Positions 48,811-58,296 of a DNA stretch of 64,000 bases are shown in pieces. The notes under the pieces are model-generated. The model saw only the letters and a list, made by a program, of their open reading frames with translations. It had not been told where the DNA came from and made no database searches. The stretch's first letter is position 1. Each line of letters opens with the position of its first letter. The position numbers and the translations under genes were made by a program. The stretch covers positions 434,001 through 498,000 of the forward strand of contig CP198939.1 in the NCBI GenBank assembly GCA_052401645.1, given 5' to 3'. Source of the stretch: Arsenophonus sp052401645. Lineage in GTDB: Bacteria; Pseudomonadota; Gammaproteobacteria; Enterobacterales; Enterobacteriaceae.

Positions 48811-49767
48811 TGATTGTAAATCAGCGTGATAAGATGATCGTACTAATGGGCCGCAAGCTACATGTGTAAAACCAATTTCTTTTGCTTTTTTTTTCATTTC
48901 TTTAAATTCTTCAGGACTTACATAACGTTTTACTGGTAAATGATTCTGACTAGGTTGAAGATATTGACCTAAAGTTAACATTGTAACACCATTACGTCGT
49001 AAATCACACATAACTTCAATTATTTCTTCATTATTTTCACCTAATCCAACCATTAATCCTGATTTTGTTGGTATTTTAGGGTGTATTTGTTTAAATTTTA
49101 AGAGTAGTTGTAATGATAATTCATAATTGGCACCAGGCCGAATTTGACGATAGATACGAGGAACATTTTCAATATTATGATTAAAAATATCAGGTGGTGT
49201 AGTAGCTAAGATTATCAAGGCACGATCCATACAACTACGAAAATCAGGAACTAATGTTTCTATTTTTATAGTTGGATTTTTATTTCTAATAGCTCTAATA
49301 CAATCAATAAAATGTTGAGCTCCACCATCATGTAAATCATCGCGATCAACCGAAGTAATAACAACATATTTTAATCCCATATTTTTGATGGTTTCTGCTA
49401 ATTTTATTGGTTCGTCAATATTTATAGGATTAGGGCGTCCGTGATTGACATCACAAAAAGGGCATTTTCGAGTACAAATAGTACCTAAAATCATAAAAGT
49501 AGCGGTACCATAATTAAAGCATTCAGGAAGATTTGGACAAGAAGCTTCTTCACATACAGAATTTAACCCATTTTTACGCATTTCGTTTTTTATTTCTTTT
49601 ATTTTATTTGAATCAATAGGAAATTTTATCTTTAACCAGTTAGGTTTTGATAAAATTTTTTTATGATTAATAATTACTGTTTTAATAGGAATAAAAGACA
49701 TTTTATCAGTATCCACTATATTAATACTGAGCTCTATTCGAATTGCTCTATTTACAATTATATGCAA
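48790..49767 (-). CDS. lipA: Lipoyl synthase
   Basis: Radical-SAM enzyme inserting two sulfurs into octanoyl groups on lipoyl domains. 325 aa against 321. Auxiliary cluster CEEASCPNLPEC (Cys72, Cys77, Cys83) and radical-SAM motif CTRKCPFC (Cys98, Cys102, Cys105) are intact, as is the C-terminal VRSSYHADLQSKGTEIK with the conserved serine. The start is uncertain: full length needs a TTG at 49765-49767, while ATG at residue 23 (DKMSFIPIK) would give 303 aa. The region before that Met still resembles E. coli (DTDKM against DADKM), which favours TTG. Downstream partner of lipB. Confidence 0.96.
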   Translation of the reverse strand: MHIIVNRAIRIELSINIVDTDKMSFIPIKTVIINHKKILSKPNWLKIKFPIDSNKIKEIKNEMRKNGLNSVCEEASCPNLPECFNYGTATFMILGTICTRKCPFCDVNHGRPNPINIDEPIKLAETIKNMGLKYVVITSVDRDDLHDGGAQHFIDCIRAIRNKNPTIKIETLVPDFRSCMDRALIILATTPPDIFNHNIENVPRIYRQIRPGANYELSLQLLLKFKQIHPKIPTKSGLMVGLGENNEEIIEVMCDLRRNGVTMLTLGQYLQPSQNHLPVKRYVSPEEFKEMKKKAKEIGFTHVACGPLVRSSYHADLQSKGTEIK

Positions 49768-49890
49768 GTTCTATTATTAGTAACTTGCTGCAAATGAATA
49801 ATATCTATATTTAACTTATCATAATATAATAACAATATTTTTTATAAACTCTTATATTATTTTAATTTTATTCTAAATAATTATAACAAA
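49768..49890. other. lipB-lipA spacer with hairpin over the lipB stop
   Basis: Short A/T spacer. At 49875-49896 (reaching into lipB) arms AAATAATT and AATTATTT with a 6-nt loop enclose the lipB stop codon; no good T-tract follows on the coding strand. Confidence 0.35.
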
Positions 49891-50562
49891 TTATTTTTCA
49901 AGTTCAAATTGAAACTTTAATATTTTGCAAAAATGTTTTATTAATAATAGTTTTACATCTTTAATTTGACTTCCAGGAACTAACTCATTTAATTGAGTCA
50001 TCTTAATATTAGTGTAACCGCAAGGATTAATATGTTGAAATGGTGTAAGATCCATATTAATATTTAGTGCTAAACCATGAAACGAACAATTTTTATGGAT
50101 ACGTAGCCCTATGGAACATATTTTTTTTTGTTTAACGTAAACACCAGGTGCTTCACGTTTTGAATAAGATAAAATATCAAATTCTGATAAAGTATTAATA
50201 ACAGTATTCTCAAGTGCAATAACTAACTCTCTTACACTAATTTGATTACGTTTTAAATCTAATAAAATATAGACTATTTGCTGCCCAGGGCCATGATAAG
50301 TTATTTGTCCTCCACGATTAGATTGGATAACTGGAATATTTCCAGAGAAAATTAAATTTTCTTTCTTACCAGCTTGCCCTTGAGTAAAAATAGGATAATG
50401 CTCAACTAACCAAAGTTCATCTAATGTATCAATTGTACGTTTTTTAGTAAATTCACACATTGAATCAAAGATTGGTTGATAGTCATGAAGACCTAATTGA
50501 CGTAATATAATGATTTTTTTAAATATTTTTTTTTGCTTTTGATAATCAGATATACTAATCAT
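49891..50562 (-). CDS. lipB: Octanoyltransferase
   Basis: Transfers octanoate from acyl carrier protein to lipoyl domains, the substrate for LipA. 223 aa against 213. Catalytic Lys147 (KQKKICSIGLRIH) and Cys181 (NPCGYTNIKM) are present, with RGGQITYHGPGQQIVY (83-98). ATG start; the N-terminus is about ten residues longer than in E. coli and lysine-rich. Confidence 0.98.
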   Translation of the reverse strand: MISISDYQKQKKIFKKIIILRQLGLHDYQPIFDSMCEFTKKRTIDTLDELWLVEHYPIFTQGQAGKKENLIFSGNIPVIQSNRGGQITYHGPGQQIVYILLDLKRNQISVRELVIALENTVINTLSEFDILSYSKREAPGVYVKQKKICSIGLRIHKNCSFHGLALNINMDLTPFQHINPCGYTNIKMTQLNELVPGSQIKDVKLLLIKHFCKILKFQFELEK

Positions 50563-50660
50563 ATATTATTACCTTTATAAATTATATTGCTAATATAATT
50601 CATAATATAATTAAAATTATAAAAAATATTATATTTTAATTCATATAAAATATTAATAAA

Positions 50661-50681
50661 ATTGTATTTTTATAATACAAT
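50661..50681 (-). terminator. Terminator-like hairpin with the ybeD stop in its loop
   Basis: Arms AATACAAT / ATTGTATT (50674-50681 and 50661-50668) with a 5-nt loop that contains the stop TAA (50670-50672). On the coding strand TTTTATT follows the stem. Confidence 0.45.
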
Positions 50682-50933
50682 ACGAACTGATTTTATTTTA
50701 CTTAAGTCCTCATAAAGTATTTCTATTTGTTTAATATTAGTTGCAATTACAGTAATTGATACTGAACAAAAGTTACCATTCCTACTTAACCTAACCAATG
50801 GCTGATAATTATCAGGAAAATGCTGTTGTACTATTTTAATTATTTGATCAGTTAATTTGAGTTTAGCAGAACCAATTACTTTATAGGTAAAAGAGCAAGG
50901 AAATTCTAGTAGTTGATATAGTTTAGTTTTCAT
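50670..50933 (-). CDS. ybeD: DUF493 family protein YbeD
   Basis: Small cytosolic protein of unknown biochemical function, normally encoded between dacA and lipB. 87 aa, exactly the E. coli length. Starts MKTKLYQLLEFPCSFTYKVI and contains QHFPDNYQPLVRLSRNGNF. E. coli YbeD has an ACT-like fold. Retention in a decaying neighbourhood next to the dacA pseudogene suggests a useful role, perhaps linked to lipoylation genes. Confidence 0.95.
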   Translation of the reverse strand: MKTKLYQLLEFPCSFTYKVIGSAKLKLTDQIIKIVQQHFPDNYQPLVRLSRNGNFCSVSITVIATNIKQIEILYEDLSKIKSVRIVL

Positions 50934-51121
50934 GAGTTTTTAAATACTATCTACTTTATAAGTAATAAAAAGATTTAGATATTATATTTATTCATTTTTT
51001 TAAATTATAAATTAAAATATAAAATAGTAGTATTTTATTATAATATGAGATGATTAGAATAAAATAATATAATTTTTTTTAATATTTAATAATTAGCAAT
51101 AAAAAACATTTTATATAATAT

Positions 51122-52292
51122 TTAATTGTAGTAAAAAAATACATCTTTTACTACTTCTGTTAGTACGATAAGTGGTTGTTGTTCAATAATTTTATTATTT
51201 AATTGAAAATTAATTATACCAACAACTTGATTTTTTGTTAAAGGTGCTTGTAATTTAGTTTGATTTAATATGAAATTAAATTTGAAATCTTTCATATGAC
51301 CTCGTGGAATTGTTAAATAAAGGTCATTTTTAATACCAAGTTTTACATCATTGATATTTGCAAATAAAACTGGTTGAGAAGTAATTTCTTCTCCTCCTTG
51401 TAATATTTTAATAGTTTCAAAAAACGAAAACCCCAAGTTAATAATTTCTTACTTTTTATGTTTAGTTCTTTACTACTATGATCTCCTAATATAACAGATA
51501 TCAATCTCATTCTTCTATCAGTAGCAGAGGCAACTAGATTATAACCTGAAGAAGTTGTATGTCCAGTTTTAATACCATCTACATTTAGACTTTTATCCAA
51601 TAATAAACTATTTCTATTTAATTGATTGATTTTATTAAAAGAAAATTCTTTTTCGTTATAAATAGCATATTCTTTAAGATAATCACGGATTATAGCTTGT
51701 CCTATTAAAGCTATATCACGTGCGGAAGTATATTATCGATCAACATCTAAGCCATGGACAGTAAAAAAGTGTGTATTTTTTTAATTTAAGACGCTTAACA
51801 TTGATATTCATCATTTTAATAAAACTATCTTCATCAGCAGCCACATAATTTGTTATTGTAACACAATCATCATTACCAGATTGTAAATCAATACCACGTA
51901 TTAATTAAGAAACTGAAACTCGATCATCTGGTTTTAAAAACATAAGTGAAGATCCTTTTAAAATTGGGTTACGTATAGCCCATGAATTTTTATCTATTGT
52001 AACAATATCATTTATGTTAATTTTACCTGATTTAATTGTTTTACATATAATATAATTAGTCATCATTTTAGTTAGACTAACTGGATTATGACGTTGATCA
52101 GAATTTTTTTCAGATAAAACCCTGCCTGAATAATAATCAATAAGAATATATGCTTTGCATTAATATTTAGTGCTGATTCGATTATATTAATTTTCATACT
52201 ATTATTATTTTCAGCAAATAGATTATTTAAAATATAATAGTAATAATAACTATTTGACTAGTTATAAAGCATAAAAATATTATTTTATTCAT
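51122..52292 (-). pseudogene. dacA: D-alanyl-D-alanine carboxypeptidase (PBP5), decayed
   Basis: All of PBP5 can be traced in pieces on the reverse strand: a signal-peptide start at 52292 (MNKIIFLCF), then YILIDYYSGRVLSEKNSDQR, SLTKMM (catalytic SxxK), SGND (SxN) and DGIKTGHT (KTG). Breaks: a frameshift in the signal peptide, one before YILIDYY, a nonsense codon in RVSVS-stop-LIRGIDLQSGN (Gln to TAA), a frameshift near KRLKLKK, a second nonsense in HGLDVDR-stop-YTSARD, and a frameshift in LLTWGF before FFETIKILQGGEE. The C-terminal membrane anchor is also gone. Catalytic motifs are still readable, so inactivation is recent. Neighbours ybeD and mrdB are intact. Confidence 0.95.
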
Positions 52293-53493
52293 AATAATAA
52301 GTTAATTTACTAGTTAAATATTAATAACAATATAATAATATAGTATTATCAATTTTAAAAGAAGTAATATTCTATTTTGAAATATAAATTCAAAATAGTT
52401 TATTTTATTTTACTTTAATTAAATTTTATTTATTTTTTAATAAATTATTTATTTTTATAGATATTTTTAACTAATTAAATTATTAAAAATATTTTCTTCG
52501 CTATCTTATATAAGTTTTTTAAAACAAACTAAATTTTATATGATACATTTTGCTAAAAAATTTGATATGAGTGGTCTACACAAGGTATTCTATATATTTA
52601 TTTTTAAATAAATTATTGCTTATTAATTTTTACTATTACTTAAAGATTTATAATATTTTATATTTTAATAAGATATCTCTGTTTAGTAGTTTTAGTTTCT
52701 GATTTTTATTTATATGAATGATTATCATAGTTATTATAATAAATATTATTAAGTTAATATTAATATAAAATATTCATTATTTTTAATATTTATTTTAATT
52801 AGTATAAATAAAATTAGTTATAAAATATAATTTTCCATTATTAATTAATTATTTATTGATAAAAAATTTATAGAATAATTTTTTTTAATTTAATAAAGCA
52901 TTAGCTTATATTATAAGAAATATTGATATTAATTTCGTTGAGTTAATATAAGATTTTGGATTTAAAATTAAAATAACATATATTTAATATGTATAAAATT
53001 ACTATTAAGTTTAACAATTTATCACAAAGTTTATAGTAAGAGGAATACTATATTTATGATTTAAATATAAGATCTATCACTAATATTAATTATCATAAAA
53101 TTTTCGCTTATTGCATTTGCAATATTTTATAATTTTAATAGCTTTAGAAACTAAATACCATGTTTAAAGTTATAAATTTATAATAGATATTTTATATCTA
53201 TAGTTATTTTTTAACTTAATAATAGTAACTTTATTATTTAAATATTTTTAAGATTTTTTAAATCAAATTAATAATATTTCACTTTTTTATAAAATTTTAA
53301 CTATTTAATTTATAATTATTATTATAAATATAATGATTATCTGTTACACATTGTAAGATATATATAGTATATTTTAATATTCTACTTATAAAGATATATT
53401 TGATATTTCAATTTGTAAAATATAAAACTTACTAAAATTATTTTTATAATATAAAAGTATTAGTATTAAATGACATTTATTATATATTCATTC
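52293..53493. other. 1.2 kb gap where rlpA lies in E. coli
   Basis: The interval between dacA and mrdB matches the position and roughly the length of rlpA (septal lipoprotein, about 1.1 kb), but no similarity to it can be read in any frame. Erosion here is more complete than in neighbouring dacA, so rlpA was probably lost earlier. Confidence 0.55.
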
Positions 53494-54618
53494 TTATAAA
53501 CTTTTTGACAATAATTTTTTATGAGTATGAATTGACATAATAATACCAAATCCAGCCATTAAAACAATTAATGCAGATCCACCATAACTTATTAATGGTA
53601 AAGGAATACCAACTATAGGAAGAATTCCACTAACCATCCCAATATTAACAAATATGTAAACAAACATGATTAATATTAGACCTCCAACAATAACTCTACC
53701 AAAAGTATTTTGTGCATTAGTTGCAATTATTAAGCCGCGAATAATTAGTAACAAGTATAATGTGAGTAATATAATCACGCCAATTAATCCCATCTCTTCA
53801 GCTAATACGGCAAAAATAAAATCTGTATGTCGTTCTGGTAAAAATTCTAATTGTGACTGAGTTCCATGCAACCAACCTTTACCAAATAATCCGCCTGATC
53901 CAATAGCAATTTTAGACTGGATAATGTGATAACCAGCTCCTAATGGATCTATTTTTGGATTAAGTAGTATTATAATACGATCTCTTTGATAATCATGCAT
54001 TAAAAAAAACCATAGAATAGGAATAAAGCAACATATTCCTGTTGTTGCAATAGTAATATATTTCCACTTCATGCCAGCTAAGAAAAGAATAAATAAACCA
54101 GAGGCAGCTACTAAAATAGATGTACCAAGATCCGGTTGAATAGCAACAAGTAGTACAGGAAAAAATATAAGTATTAATACAATTAAAGTATTTTTTAGTG
54201 TTGGTGGGCATAGATCTCGATTAACAAAACGTGCAACCATTAATGGAACTGAGATTTTAGCAATCTCAGATGGTTGAAAGCGAATAAAACCAATATCTAA
54301 CCATCTTTGTGCACCATTAATAGTTTGACCAAATAAATCAACAAAAATTAATAAAATTATACAGAATATATATAGATAAGGTGATATATTTTCATATATA
54401 CGTGGTGAAATTTGCGCCATCATAATCATGATAATAGATCCAATGACAATTTGCATTAGCTTGCGATGTATTATTTCAATATCTTGACCACTAGCGCTCC
54501 ATGTGAGCATTACACTATAAATTATTAAAGCAAGAATAATTATTAATATTGGAATATCAGTATGTAAACGCATAAAAATAGATAATTTATCTGAGTTATT
54601 AATCATTATATATTGCAT
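53494..54618 (-). CDS. mrdB: Peptidoglycan glycosyltransferase RodA
   Basis: SEDS-family glycan polymerase of the rod complex, partner of PBP2. Up to 374 aa from the start at 54616-54618; the Met at residue 5 would give 370 aa, the E. coli length. About ten membrane helices; conserved SEDS segments GAQRWLDIGFIRFQPSEIAK (near 105), QPDLGTS (near 162), LGAGYHIIQSKIAIGSGG, LPERHTDFIFAVLAEEMG and the C-terminal GIPLPLISYGGSA. Intact, 36 nt after mrdA. Confidence 0.98.
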   Translation of the reverse strand: MQYIMINNSDKLSIFMRLHTDIPILIIILALIIYSVMLTWSASGQDIEIIHRKLMQIVIGSIIMIMMAQISPRIYENISPYLYIFCIILLIFVDLFGQTINGAQRWLDIGFIRFQPSEIAKISVPLMVARFVNRDLCPPTLKNTLIVLILIFFPVLLVAIQPDLGTSILVAASGLFILFLAGMKWKYITIATTGICCFIPILWFFLMHDYQRDRIIILLNPKIDPLGAGYHIIQSKIAIGSGGLFGKGWLHGTQSQLEFLPERHTDFIFAVLAEEMGLIGVIILLTLYLLLIIRGLIIATNAQNTFGRVIVGGLILIMFVYIFVNIGMVSGILPIVGIPLPLISYGGSALIVLMAGFGIIMSIHTHKKLLSKSL

Positions 54619-54654
54619 ATTTTCTTTATATAAATAAATTTATATCTAGTGTTT

Positions 54655-56523
54655 TTATATTGTTTTATCAAGTAAAACGTAATCAAAAATATTACGGACA
54701 AGATCACCAATAGCCATTCCTGTACCACCATTTTCTAAAATAACAGCAACTGAAATAATTGGATTTTGATAAGGTGCGAACCCGATCATTAATTTATGAT
54801 CACGTAAATTTTCAGATAATCTATTTATATTGTATGTTTTATAACTAAATACTTGTGCTGTACCTGATTTAACAGCAGCTTTATAGGAAGTTTTAGCAAA
54901 ATTTTTACTTGCTGTACCATTTATTGCATTAGCGCTACCGTACATACCTTCTTTAGCTAATTTCCAGAATTTTGAATTAATATCGTTTATTTTATGAATA
55001 TGATCTTCTTGTTTGTAAAATTCGATAGAATTATTATCTAATTTCGCTTCATAGAGAAGATGTGGTATTTTAACGATCCCATTATTAATTAAAGTCATTA
55101 ATGCTTTTATCATTTGAATAGGAGTTGTTATCCAATAACCTTGTCCGATACCTATTGATATAGTATCTCCCTGATACCAAGCTTTTTTATAGCGTTTTTT
55201 TTTCCATTCGCGAGTTGGCATGATACCTGAATTCTCTTCTGGAAGATCAATGCCTGTATACTGTCCATACCCAAATTTTTTCATCCATTTAGAGATCCGA
55301 TCAATACCCATATCATAAGCAATTTGATAAAAAAATGTATCAGCTGATTCAATAATTGCTCTAACAACATTCAATTTACCATGCCCCCATCGTTTCCAAT
55401 CTCTGTAACGTTTTTTAGAGTTTGGTAACTGCCACCAACCAGGATCAAAAACTGTAGAATTTGATGTAATAACGTTTTCACTTAATGCAGCAACTGCAAT
55501 AAATGGTTTAACGGTTGATGCTGGCGGATATAATCCTTGAGTAGTTCTATTAATTAAAGGGCGATTTTGATTATTCAACAAATCCTGATAATCTTTATTA
55601 GAGATACCATTAACAAATAGATTAGGATCATAGCTTGGAGTAGATACTAGCGCTAATATTTCTCCGTTTCTTGGATCAGTTACAACAACTGCACCTCTAC
55701 TAGTTCTTAGTAATTTATTAATTTTAATTTGTAAGTTAAGATCAATGGTTAAATAAATGTTTTTTCCTGCTTGCGGTGGTTCTTCATTAAGTTGACGAAT
55801 AATTTCTCCAAGATTATTAACTTCAACTTCTTTATGTCCTATTTTTCCATGTAAAATATTTTCATAATATCGCTCTATACCTAATTTACCGATGTTATGG
55901 GTAACAGTATAATTTTTTAATAGACCGTTATTTTTTAAATATTCTATATCTTTATCATTAATTTTAGCCACATAACCTATAACATGCGTTAGAGCTGAGT
56001 TATAAGGATAATGGCGTCGTTGATAACTTTTAATTTCAATACCTGGGAATTTATACCTATTGACAGAAAAACGTGCAATTTGTATTTCATCTAGTGAAGT
56101 TTTTAATGGTATAGAAGTAAAACGCCGTGAATATTTACGCTCCTTCTTAAAGCTTAAGATATCATGATCAGTGAGGTCAACCACATCACGTAATTGTGTA
56201 AAAATTTTTGTTAAATTAGATATTTTTTCAGGAATCACTTCTAATTGATAAAATGTTCTATTTAATGCGATTGGAATACCATTCCTATCATAAATAATAC
56301 CTCTACTTGGTGAAGTAGGAAGTAGTTTTATTCTATTATTATTCGAGCGAGTTTTGTAATTTTCATGATGGATTATTTGTAAATAATAAAGATTAGCAAG
56401 TAAAATATTTACTAATATTAAAATGATAATAAAAGATATTAATGCTCTTCGAATAAATATAATAGATTCAGTGCTATAATCGTGAAAATAGATATCTTTT
56501 TTTTTGTTTTTTTTATCATTCAC
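54655..56523 (-). CDS. mrdA: Penicillin-binding protein 2
   Basis: Elongasome transpeptidase that cross-links side-wall peptidoglycan with RodA. 622 aa against 633. The start is GTG (56521-56523), giving MNDKKNKKKD, encoded by runs of eight and nine A. A membrane helix at about 27-50 is followed by the PBP dimerisation domain and the transpeptidase: PPASTVKPF with Ser336 and Lys339, SADTFFY (near 393), KSGTAQV (near 550). The C-terminus is shorter than in E. coli. Intact, so rod-type wall growth appears to be kept although dacA is lost. Confidence 0.98.
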   Translation of the reverse strand: MNDKKNKKKDIYFHDYSTESIIFIRRALISFIIILILVNILLANLYYLQIIHHENYKTRSNNNRIKLLPTSPSRGIIYDRNGIPIALNRTFYQLEVIPEKISNLTKIFTQLRDVVDLTDHDILSFKKERKYSRRFTSIPLKTSLDEIQIARFSVNRYKFPGIEIKSYQRRHYPYNSALTHVIGYVAKINDKDIEYLKNNGLLKNYTVTHNIGKLGIERYYENILHGKIGHKEVEVNNLGEIIRQLNEEPPQAGKNIYLTIDLNLQIKINKLLRTSRGAVVVTDPRNGEILALVSTPSYDPNLFVNGISNKDYQDLLNNQNRPLINRTTQGLYPPASTVKPFIAVAALSENVITSNSTVFDPGWWQLPNSKKRYRDWKRWGHGKLNVVRAIIESADTFFYQIAYDMGIDRISKWMKKFGYGQYTGIDLPEENSGIMPTREWKKKRYKKAWYQGDTISIGIGQGYWITTPIQMIKALMTLINNGIVKIPHLLYEAKLDNNSIEFYKQEDHIHKINDINSKFWKLAKEGMYGSANAINGTASKNFAKTSYKAAVKSGTAQVFSYKTYNINRLSENLRDHKLMIGFAPYQNPIISVAVILENGGTGMAIGDLVRNIFDYVLLDKTI

Positions 56524-57611
56524 ACTAATGAACCTATATATAAATATGTTATTCTTAATTGTAAAAATAATTTAATAATAATACCATTTTCCTTGTAAAA
56601 TATTTTTATAAAAATATTCTAAATGAAGAATAAAATATTATTATTTGTGATAGCAGTGATAGTAACCAACTTTGTTTTATTTATCTTTTATATATATTAT
56701 AGAAATGATTTTTTTAGAAATTAAAAATTTAATATTACATCTATTTTATTTATTCTTATTAAATTATTTATACAGTTATCGATTTGTTTAATTTATACTT
56801 AATATATTTATTATAATTAGATCGTTATTGTTATTAATAACTTTTAACTTATGTTTTCCTTCCTTTTAAATTTAATTTTACAAATTATAATTTTTAATAT
56901 GTTTTCAAAAAAAATAAAAACTATACACTAATGAATTAAAATAATATCGTTAATGATTAATAAAAATAATCATAAAACTTTTTTGAATATAATCAATTAT
57001 TTTCAATAAATAATAATTAGTTATAAATTTGAAATTTAATTATAATGTTTTAAATTCAAATATAGAATGATATTTATTTTCTTTATTATTTTAAATAATT
57101 TCATTATTTAATTGTTTTTTATTTAATAAAAAACAATGTTTTGCATTAATTAATAAGATATATTTTACTATTTTAATATATAATATTATATTTTAGTTCG
57201 AAATTAATGTTAGTTAATAACGGATTTAATATTTTTACTATTTATTGAATTCAATAAATAGTATTTATTATTTATACATATAAATAATAAAAAGATATTG
57301 TATTTTTATATTAATAAATTTTTACATATAAATAAAAGATATTGTTGTTAAATTAATTATTTAATCTTAAATTTAATTTAAAAATTAAACAAAAAATAAT
57401 ATTAACTTTAATTATTAAATTTTAGTTAAAAACTAAATATAAAATCTATATTTCAATTTTTTTAGTAAAATTAGTTGGAATGTTTATAATTAGTTTAAGA
57501 ATAAATAATCTGAATTATATTACTGAAATTGTAATACAAAAGAGTTAAAATAATATCAATTCTATTATATTTAAAAATAATTTAGGAAATTTATTATTTA
57601 TTAATAATTAT
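56524..57611. other. 1.1 kb gap where rlmH, rsfS and cobC lie in E. coli
   Basis: No gene was recognised. E. coli has rlmH (23S pseudouridine methyltransferase), rsfS (ribosome silencing factor) and cobC between mrdA and nadD. None can be read here. It contains a 28-bp perfect palindrome (57236-57263). Confidence 0.6.
57236..57263. repeat. 28-bp perfect palindrome centred on GAATTC
   Basis: Perfect 14-bp arms without loop (TACTATTTATTGAA and its complement), 350 nt downstream of nadD. Could be a weak bidirectional terminator or a relic. Confidence 0.75.
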
Positions 57612-57627
57612 TATCTTAATAAAGATA
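57612..57627 (-). terminator. Small hairpin over the nadD stop codon
   Basis: Arms TATCTT (57612-57617) and AAGATA (57622-57627) with a 4-nt loop; the stop TAA at 57616-57618 overlaps arm and loop. Weak. Confidence 0.3.
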
Positions 57628-58277
57628 GTGTTCATCAATATAATGCAAAACTTCTGGTGGCATCATATCTTTACATTTTTTTTTATTTTGTTTTTGTTTA
57701 CGAATTTTAGTTGAGGAAATATTTAATAAAGGTGTGTTAGCTAGATAAATAGCACCACATGGTTTATATTTTAGTATTGCAGGATTATAAATTTGATGGT
57801 GATTTAACCATTCTCGCATTGATAAAGTTGGAAAATAAGTAGTATAATTTGGACGACTGCAAACTAATAAATGACAAAATTTTAAAATTTTTTGCCAATT
57901 ATACCAAGTATTAATTGAGATGAGTGAATCTTGACCTATAATAAAAGCTAGAGGTTTTTTAGAACCTATTTGTTGACGTAAAGAGAATAGCGTTTCAGTA
58001 GTATAAGAATGGCCTTTACGTTCAAGTTCACTAGTATCTATACTAAGTATAGGGTTATTTTTGATAGCTAATTTTATCATCGCTACTCTTTGTTGATCTG
58101 TCGTTTTAGGTTTTGGTCTGTGTGGTGGTATATAATTTGGAAGTAAAAAAACTTTTTCTAAATCAACTTCTTTAGCTAAAGACTCCACAGATAGTAAGTG
58201 ACCATAGTGAATTGGATCAAATGTACCACCAAATATCGCATGGACAGATGAATTTTTTTTTTAATTCGTTGAGTCAT
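57616..58277 (-). CDS. nadD: Nicotinate-mononucleotide adenylyltransferase, frameshifted at a run of ten A
   Basis: Adenylates nicotinate mononucleotide in NAD synthesis, an essential step in E. coli. The open frame 57616-58188 holds only the last 190 residues (YIPPHRPKP, FIIGQDSLISINTWY, LLNISSTKIR). The same frame continues upstream as HAIFGGTFDPIHYGHLLSVE, the nucleotide-binding GGTFDPxHxGH motif, but then meets TAA without any start codon. The likely start is the ATG at 58275-58277 (MTQRIKKK), which enters the A10 run (T run 58253-58262 on the + strand) in the wrong frame. Eleven A would restore a protein of about 220 aa (E. coli 213). Either slippage rescues it or the gene is newly broken. 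Follows holA by 19 nt. Confidence 0.88.
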
Positions 58278-58296
58278 TAATAAAATTCTCGTAAAG

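Noticed and set aside
56490..56523. Possible slippage dependence of mrdA at its A8 and A9 runs
   Set aside because: The GTG-started frame runs uninterrupted through both runs into the conserved membrane helix, so no frame correction is needed.
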